Source of the DNA: JBAWYM01 sp037143575
GTDB lineage: Bacteria; Patescibacteriota; Gracilibacteria; Peribacterales; Peribacteraceae
Length of the DNA: 9,739 bases
Direction: 5' to 3'
Assembly: GCA_037143575.1 (NCBI GenBank)
Contig: JBAWYM010000057.1
Location: forward strand, 1-9,739
The position numbers and the translations under genes were made by a program. Positions 6,251-9,739 of the stretch are shown here, in pieces. Each line of letters begins with the position of its first letter. Within the stretch, counting starts at the first letter, position 1. The notes beneath the pieces are model-generated. The model did not search any database. It was not told the origin of the DNA and saw only the letters and a list, made by a program, of their open reading frames with translations.

Positions 6251-7123
6251 TCAAAGGCGCTGAATTCGTTGGACAGGAACGTTCCTGTTCTCCGCATTTC
6301 GCTTTATTTCAAAAGTCTGCTGGAGAAGGAGCGTGTCCTCTTCCATCAGCGGAGATTCACACACCACCGTTCCCTCAATCTTCCTTTCCTTAAGGACTGT
6401 AAGAAAATCCTCCCATTTCGCATCACTTTCCTGCAGCGGCAAATGATGTCGTTCGCCTTTCTCGGTGTACGCAATCCCCGAGAAGTGCATGTGAACGAAT
6501 TTCAGCGAAGCCTTCCCGAGAAATTCCTCATAAAGATCGAACATCGCATTCCATTCTTCCTTCGAATTGATCTTGCCGTTCTCCCGTGCATGCATGTGGG
6601 CTGGATCCACGCAGGGATAGATATCGAATTCTTTGCTGAGCCGGAGTACTTCTTCCAGAGTTCCGAATTGCGTCGGCTTTCCCATGGTTTCGTAGGCAAG
6701 GTTCACGTGAGGAAAGAGCTTCAGCTTCATTTCCATGATATCCGCAGTTGCACGCCGGACATTTGCGTAAGCCACGTCTGGAGATTGGCCGAGGTTGAAT
6801 GCCGGATGAACACAGACCGACCGTGCTCCGCAGAGCTCAGCCATCGCCAGAGCATCCCAGATGCGCTTCTTGCTTGCGGCAAGCTTCGCAACATCGGGTG
6901 AATTCAGATTTATGAAATAGGGTGCATGGACCGTCAGACTTATATCGAGCCTCTCTGCCGTCTCTCTGATCTCCGCCATGCGCTGCGGATTCTTCGGTAC
7001 GCTCTGCACCCATTCCAGCTCCATGGCCTTTATCCCAAGAGCATGCGCACGTTCAAGACCCTTCACTGATCCTCCCGGGGTAGGCGTGGAAAGAGGGGAG
7101 CCGGCGACGGCGAATCTCAACAT
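6251..7123 (-). CDS. Endonuclease IV-like TIM-barrel protein (AP endonuclease family 2)
   Basis: A 290-residue TIM-barrel protein of the AP_endonuc_2/xylose-isomerase-like family. The likely role is cutting DNA at abasic sites, but sugar isomerases share the fold. The endonuclease IV metal ligands can be followed by eye: H66 in VHAPYFINL, H106 in CVHPAFNLG, E145 in AYETMG, D173 and H176 in CVDPAHMHA, H211 in VHMHFSG, and E256 in CESP. Where E. coli Nfo has Asp-Arg-His (D229/H231), this protein has Glu-Arg-His (E224/H226) within 'GERHHLPLQESD'. From memory, the 'HFSGI...HLPLxESD' stretch recalls archaeal-type proteins annotated as endonuclease IV rather than E. coli Nfo. The set of ligands favours a nuclease or another trinuclear-zinc enzyme. 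The ATG has no Shine-Dalgarno. It is the promoter-proximal gene of a probable operon with gap and is divergent from the CCA enzyme gene. Confidence 0.82.
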   Translation of the reverse strand: MLRFAVAGSPLSTPTPGGSVKGLERAHALGIKAMELEWVQSVPKNPQRMAEIRETAERLDISLTVHAPYFINLNSPDVAKLAASKKRIWDALAMAELCGARSVCVHPAFNLGQSPDVAYANVRRATADIMEMKLKLFPHVNLAYETMGKPTQFGTLEEVLRLSKEFDIYPCVDPAHMHARENGKINSKEEWNAMFDLYEEFLGKASLKFVHMHFSGIAYTEKGERHHLPLQESDAKWEDFLTVLKERKIEGTVVCESPLMEEDTLLLQQTFEIKRNAENRNVPVQRIQRL

Positions 7124-7166
7124 AAATGCATCGTAGCGAAAATCGCATGTGGATGGCCGGATAAAA

Positions 7167-7198
7167 TTGTTACAGTGTTATATTGTTGAATTGTTCGC
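7167..7198. repeat. Left octamer array (four TTGTTACA-like units)
   Basis: Four consecutive 8-bp units: TTGTTACA, GTGTTATA, TTGTTGAA, TTGTTCGC. The array faces an array of the complementary octamer at 7236-7266. The first 29 bp of this arm match the reverse complement of 7236-7264 at 23 of 29 positions, so the pair could form a cruciform or a long hairpin. It lies in the divergent intergenic region between the Nfo-like gene and the CCA enzyme gene. Confidence 0.75.
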
Positions 7199-7235
7199 AA
7201 GCGAGTTCGAATCATGATCTCAGTGAAACGGAGAA

Positions 7236-7266
7236 AACAATGTAACAATGTAACCATATAACAATG
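7236..7266. repeat. Right octamer array (TGTAACAA-like units)
   Basis: AACAA, then TGTAACAA (7241), TGTAACCA (7249), TATAACAA (7257) and TGC, with a strict 8-bp period. It is the inverted counterpart of the array at 7167-7198, with 40 bp between the two arms. That spacer contains TCGCAAGCGA, TTCGAA and ATCATGAT, all short palindromes. The array ends 8 bp before the start codon of the CCA enzyme gene. Confidence 0.75.
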
Positions 7267-7274
7267 CGCCAAAG

Positions 7275-8636
7275 ATGACCCTCTCTTCCGCTACCACCGA
7301 CCAAACTCTGTCTTCAAAACAGGGCACCTGTGCGTATCAGATTGTCGAAGCTCTTACGGATGCCGGATTCGACACGTGGTGGGTAGGCGGAGCGGTGCGC
7401 GATATGCTCATGGGCACGGTTCCTCTGGATATCGATATCGCCACAGAGGCACATCCGGATACTGTTCTTTCGCTCTTTAAGAACACTGTTGGTTCCACCG
7501 GTGCACAGTTTGGCAGTGTGATCGTCCGGACGAAAGGATTGAATCTCGAGGTGACGACGTTTCGTGAGGACGACGAAGCCTCCGATGGTCGTCATCCGGA
7601 ATCCGTGATCTTTGGCAAACGCTCTGAGGATGCCAAGCGCCGCGACTTTACGGTGAATGCGGTCTACTGGAACCCGATCTCTCGCGAGCTCTTCGATCCA
7701 TTTGGTGGTGCCAATGACCTTACAGAGAGGCTCATTCGTTTCATTGGAGAACCGGGGATACGCATCAAGCACGATGCCCTGCGAATGCTGCGGGCGGTGC
7801 GCTTCCGGTCCCTTCTCTCCGGCCAATATCATCCAGAGACGTTTCAGGCATTGCTGGAACATGCCTCGGACAGCTCCGTACTCTCTGGCAATCGTGTGCT
7901 CATCGAGATGGAGAAGATGCTGAAGGGCACGCATCCAGATCAGGCATTGGAAGATCTGTGGGAAACGCGCATTCTGCAGTACATTCTCCCCGAGCTCTAT
8001 GACTGCAAGGGCATCGCTCAGCCGGCGGACTATCATCATGAGGGGGATGTCTGGAATCACACAATGCAGCTCCTTCGGTCGTTCCTGCCGGAGCACGACA
8101 TCGATGTGCGCATCGCAGGGCTCTTCCATGATTGCGGGAAAGTGCAAACATTCTCATTGCAGGAGCGTATCCGCTTCGATGCTCATGCCAAGGTCTCGGC
8201 AGAAATTTGCGACAAGGCTCTCTTGAGATTGCAAACCACTGCGCACCGTCGCAGAAAGGTCTCTTGGCTCATCGAGCACCATATGATGATGGGATCATTC
8301 GCGGAGATGAATGATGTTCGCAAAGCGCACTGGTATCATCATCCGTGGTTTCATGAGCTTCTACAACTGATGTGGCTGGATATTGCAGGGACAACACCCC
8401 AGGATTATTCACTCTATGGATCCATCCTCTCAGATTACCATCATTTCCTTGATGCACACCCCAGACCAGCGAAGCAATTACTTACCGGTGCGGAGATCAT
8501 GGAAATTCTCACATTGTCACCAGGGGAGAAAGTGGGGCAGATCATTCAAGAGCTGCATGACGCACAGGTACGGGGAGAAGTGACGAAGAAGAGTGAAGCG
8601 AAGGAGTTTGTGCGAAAATTGAAGGATTATGACTAA
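7275..8636 (+). CDS. cca: CCA-adding tRNA nucleotidyltransferase with HD domain
   Basis: Class II nucleotidyltransferase that builds or repairs the 3' CCA end of tRNAs without a template. It has 453 residues. The catalytic head has VGGAVRD (37-43), the metal-binding carboxylates D52 and D54 in LDIDIAT, RRDFTVNA (122-129) and PFGGANDLTERLIRFIG (142-158). The nucleotide-selecting motif D is HDALR (166-170), followed by the usual MLRAVRF. Most relatives have EDxxR; here His replaces Glu, but the Asp and Arg that read the base are kept. A C-terminal HD phosphohydrolase-type domain follows, with HHEGDVWNH (254-262), the HD pair H285/D286 in FHDCGK, and HAKVSAE (304-310). A poly(A) polymerase or A-adding enzyme cannot be excluded by sequence alone. 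The start lacks a clear Shine-Dalgarno, and a 4-codon ATG reading frame (7264-7278) ends over this ATG. The gene is divergent from the Nfo-like gene. Confidence 0.93.
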   Translation: MTLSSATTDQTLSSKQGTCAYQIVEALTDAGFDTWWVGGAVRDMLMGTVPLDIDIATEAHPDTVLSLFKNTVGSTGAQFGSVIVRTKGLNLEVTTFREDDEASDGRHPESVIFGKRSEDAKRRDFTVNAVYWNPISRELFDPFGGANDLTERLIRFIGEPGIRIKHDALRMLRAVRFRSLLSGQYHPETFQALLEHASDSSVLSGNRVLIEMEKMLKGTHPDQALEDLWETRILQYILPELYDCKGIAQPADYHHEGDVWNHTMQLLRSFLPEHDIDVRIAGLFHDCGKVQTFSLQERIRFDAHAKVSAEICDKALLRLQTTAHRRRKVSWLIEHHMMMGSFAEMNDVRKAHWYHHPWFHELLQLMWLDIAGTTPQDYSLYGSILSDYHHFLDAHPRPAKQLLTGAEIMEILTLSPGEKVGQIIQELHDAQVRGEVTKKSEAKEFVRKLKDYD

Positions 8637-8679
8637 GCTCGTATTTCCCAGTCCTGGGCAGTATCACTAGAATGCTTTT

Positions 8680-9267
8680 ATGAATTTGGCCACAGATCCT
8701 GACACACAGTACGCAGGGCAGAAGATGAAGGGGCTCCAGATGAGCGGTCAGATCATTATCGAAAAGGAATTCGAAAAGTGCACGTTCGAAAAGTGCAACC
8801 TGCTGGAATGCAGTTTTATTCGCTGCAAATTCATCGATTGTATCTTTGTCGACTCCATGGTCAGTGCCGTCAAGTTCAAGAACTGCGTCATTCTCAATGT
8901 GACATTCCGGAATTCTAAGGTGATGGGTATCGATTGGTCTCTTGCCGAAAAGACTCGACAGCTCCAATTCGAAGATTGCGTTGTAAGTCTGACAAATCTC
9001 ACATTCGTGCGCTACGCTGATCTTCGCATGCTAAATTGCCAAGCTCGGGAGGTCAGCTTTATGGATGCAGATTGCTCTGGTGCATCATTCGTAGGGACGG
9101 ATTTCGAGAAATGCATTTTCTTACGAACGAATCTTACTGGAGCGGATTTCCGCAAAGCGAGAAATTACTCAATCGATATCAGTAATTCCATAATCAAGAA
9201 GGCCATTTTCTCTTTTCCTGAAGCGGTCTCTCTTCTCAGCGGAATGGATATTATCTTGGAGGATTGA
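8680..9267 (+). CDS. Pentapeptide-repeat protein
   Basis: A 195-residue protein built from A(D/N)LxX-type pentapeptides, which fold as a right-handed quadrilateral beta helix. The first block (31-80) is Cys-rich, with FEKCT, FEKCN, LLECS, FIRCK and FIDCI in register. A break follows at about 84-115, then a second block at 116-165 including CSGAS, FVGTD, FEKCI, FLRTN, LTGAD and FRKAR. The ending FPEAVSLLSGMDIILED caps the helix. Known relatives of this shape include Qnr and MfpA, which protect DNA gyrase by mimicking DNA, but most members have no known role and nothing here shows gyrase binding. There is no signal peptide or membrane span, so it is cytosolic. It starts 43 bp after the CCA enzyme gene and could be cotranscribed with it. 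No Shine-Dalgarno is seen. It ends 2 bp from the convergent membrane-protein gene. Confidence 0.9.
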   Translation: MNLATDPDTQYAGQKMKGLQMSGQIIIEKEFEKCTFEKCNLLECSFIRCKFIDCIFVDSMVSAVKFKNCVILNVTFRNSKVMGIDWSLAEKTRQLQFEDCVVSLTNLTFVRYADLRMLNCQAREVSFMDADCSGASFVGTDFEKCIFLRTNLTGADFRKARNYSIDISNSIIKKAIFSFPEAVSLLSGMDIILED

Positions 9268-9269
9268 AT

Positions 9270-9623
9270 TTACGGTGCATATCTCTCGATCGCATAAAAT
9301 GTCACAGCCTGCATTTGAAGCGCAAAGCTGCCTGCGGCAAGTGCTACAAGAAAAATAAGAATTCCCGCTCGTGAAATGCGTGATAGAAATCTTTGCGAAA
9401 GCTCGCCGATATGTGCAGCCATGAGCGTGAGTATGGTAAAGATGATGAAGGAATATCGCAGTGAAGATTCAAAGAAAACTCCGCCAGACAATATATGAAT
9501 GCGAACGATCATCGGTACGATAAGGAAGCCGGAGATGAGGTAGATCCCCATTCGTTCAAGGCAATGTTTATGCGTTCTTACGCAATCAATGAGCATCAGT
9601 GCAATAAGTAAAAATGAAATCAC
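9270..9623 (-). CDS. Polytopic membrane protein, 3' part
   Basis: At least 117 residues with four hydrophobic spans at about 1-15, 26-44, 57-72 and 86-106, separated by short basic loops, with the motif FESSLRYSF (51-59) between spans two and three. The family is not recognised; the C-terminal regions of membrane glycosyltransferases or polymer ligases are possible, but this is a guess. The GTG at 9623 is only the first in-frame start-like codon. The frame stays open for a further 27 codons to 9704, and that stretch (…YLPVPLSPFYETFPPNIDR…) looks like real protein but contains no ATG, GTG or TTG. A stop (TAA at 9705-9707) then closes it. The gene is therefore either frameshifted near 9700 or started at a rare codon. 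It converges tail to tail on the pentapeptide-repeat gene. Confidence 0.6.
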   Translation of the reverse strand: MISFLLIALMLIDCVRTHKHCLERMGIYLISGFLIVPMIVRIHILSGGVFFESSLRYSFIIFTILTLMAAHIGELSQRFLSRISRAGILIFLVALAAGSFALQMQAVTFYAIERYAP

Positions 9624-9739
9624 AGTAATGGCAATACGATCAATATTCGGTGGGAAAGTCTCATAGAAAGGACTGAGGGGGACAGGAAGATATACTAGTT
9701 TGACTTAATAATTCCGAATCTATACAATGGAAGTATCCT

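Noticed and set aside
7191..7218. Possible promoter TTGTTC...CATGAT for cca
   Set aside because: Only 3 of 6 and 4 of 6 matches to the -35 and -10 boxes, in repetitive AT-rich DNA where such matches are expected by chance.
7314..8147. Long open frame opposite cca (277 codons)
   Set aside because: Antisense shadow of the CCA enzyme gene; no domain or initiation signal of its own.
8647..8658. CCCAGTCCTGGG hairpin between cca and the pentapeptide gene
   Set aside because: At most a 4-bp stem with a realistic loop and no T-run after it; too weak for a terminator.

Overview
The window reads as ordinary bacterial chromosome, about half G+C, with housekeeping genes separated by small accessory insertions. 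The likely source is an uncultivated bacterium, possibly of the Candidate Phyla Radiation (Patescibacteria, perhaps the Peregrinibacteria/Peribacteria). This is an inference from three things: almost every start codon lacks a Shine-Dalgarno sequence, TGA is used as a normal stop, and there is an anchored Ser-rich, Cys-rich surface protein with 'CGDGxxD...CDDG' repeats. No marker gene in the window settles the taxonomy.

Layout, left to right. Positions 1-208 hold no convincing gene, but contain a hairpin like the ends of IS200/IS605 elements followed by about 140 nt that folds into nested stems; both imperfect pairs in the two long stems are G-U on the + strand. Next comes a minus-strand pair, obg (ribosome-associated GTPase) followed by an overlapping gene for an anchored extracellular Cys-rich protein. 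Divergent from obg is dnaK (+), whose promoter has a near-consensus -35/-10 pair with a CIRCE operator wrapped around the -10, so HrcA heat-shock control is predicted.

Between dnaK and gap lies a compact unit of about 490 bp: a DUF559 (Vsr-like nuclease fold) gene flanked by about 40-bp inverted repeats, each itself a hairpin. It is the only gene in the window with a strong Shine-Dalgarno, and that sequence sits at the edge of one of the repeats. Then come gap (NAD-type glyceraldehyde-3-phosphate dehydrogenase) and, just upstream on the same strand, an endonuclease IV-like TIM-barrel gene; the two probably form an operon. A 151-bp divergent intergenic region with two facing arrays of an 8-bp repeat separates this operon from a CCA-adding (tRNA nucleotidyltransferase) gene with an HD domain (+). 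A pentapeptide-repeat gene (+) follows, converging on a polytopic membrane-protein gene (-) that appears to lack its normal 5' part.

The housekeeping genes cover ribosome assembly (Obg), protein folding (DnaK), glycolysis (GAPDH), probable DNA repair (Nfo-like) and tRNA 3'-end maturation (CCA enzyme). They do not form one pathway. The points that most deserve follow-up are the structured RNA candidate at the left edge, the inverted-repeat DUF559 unit, and the facing octamer arrays.
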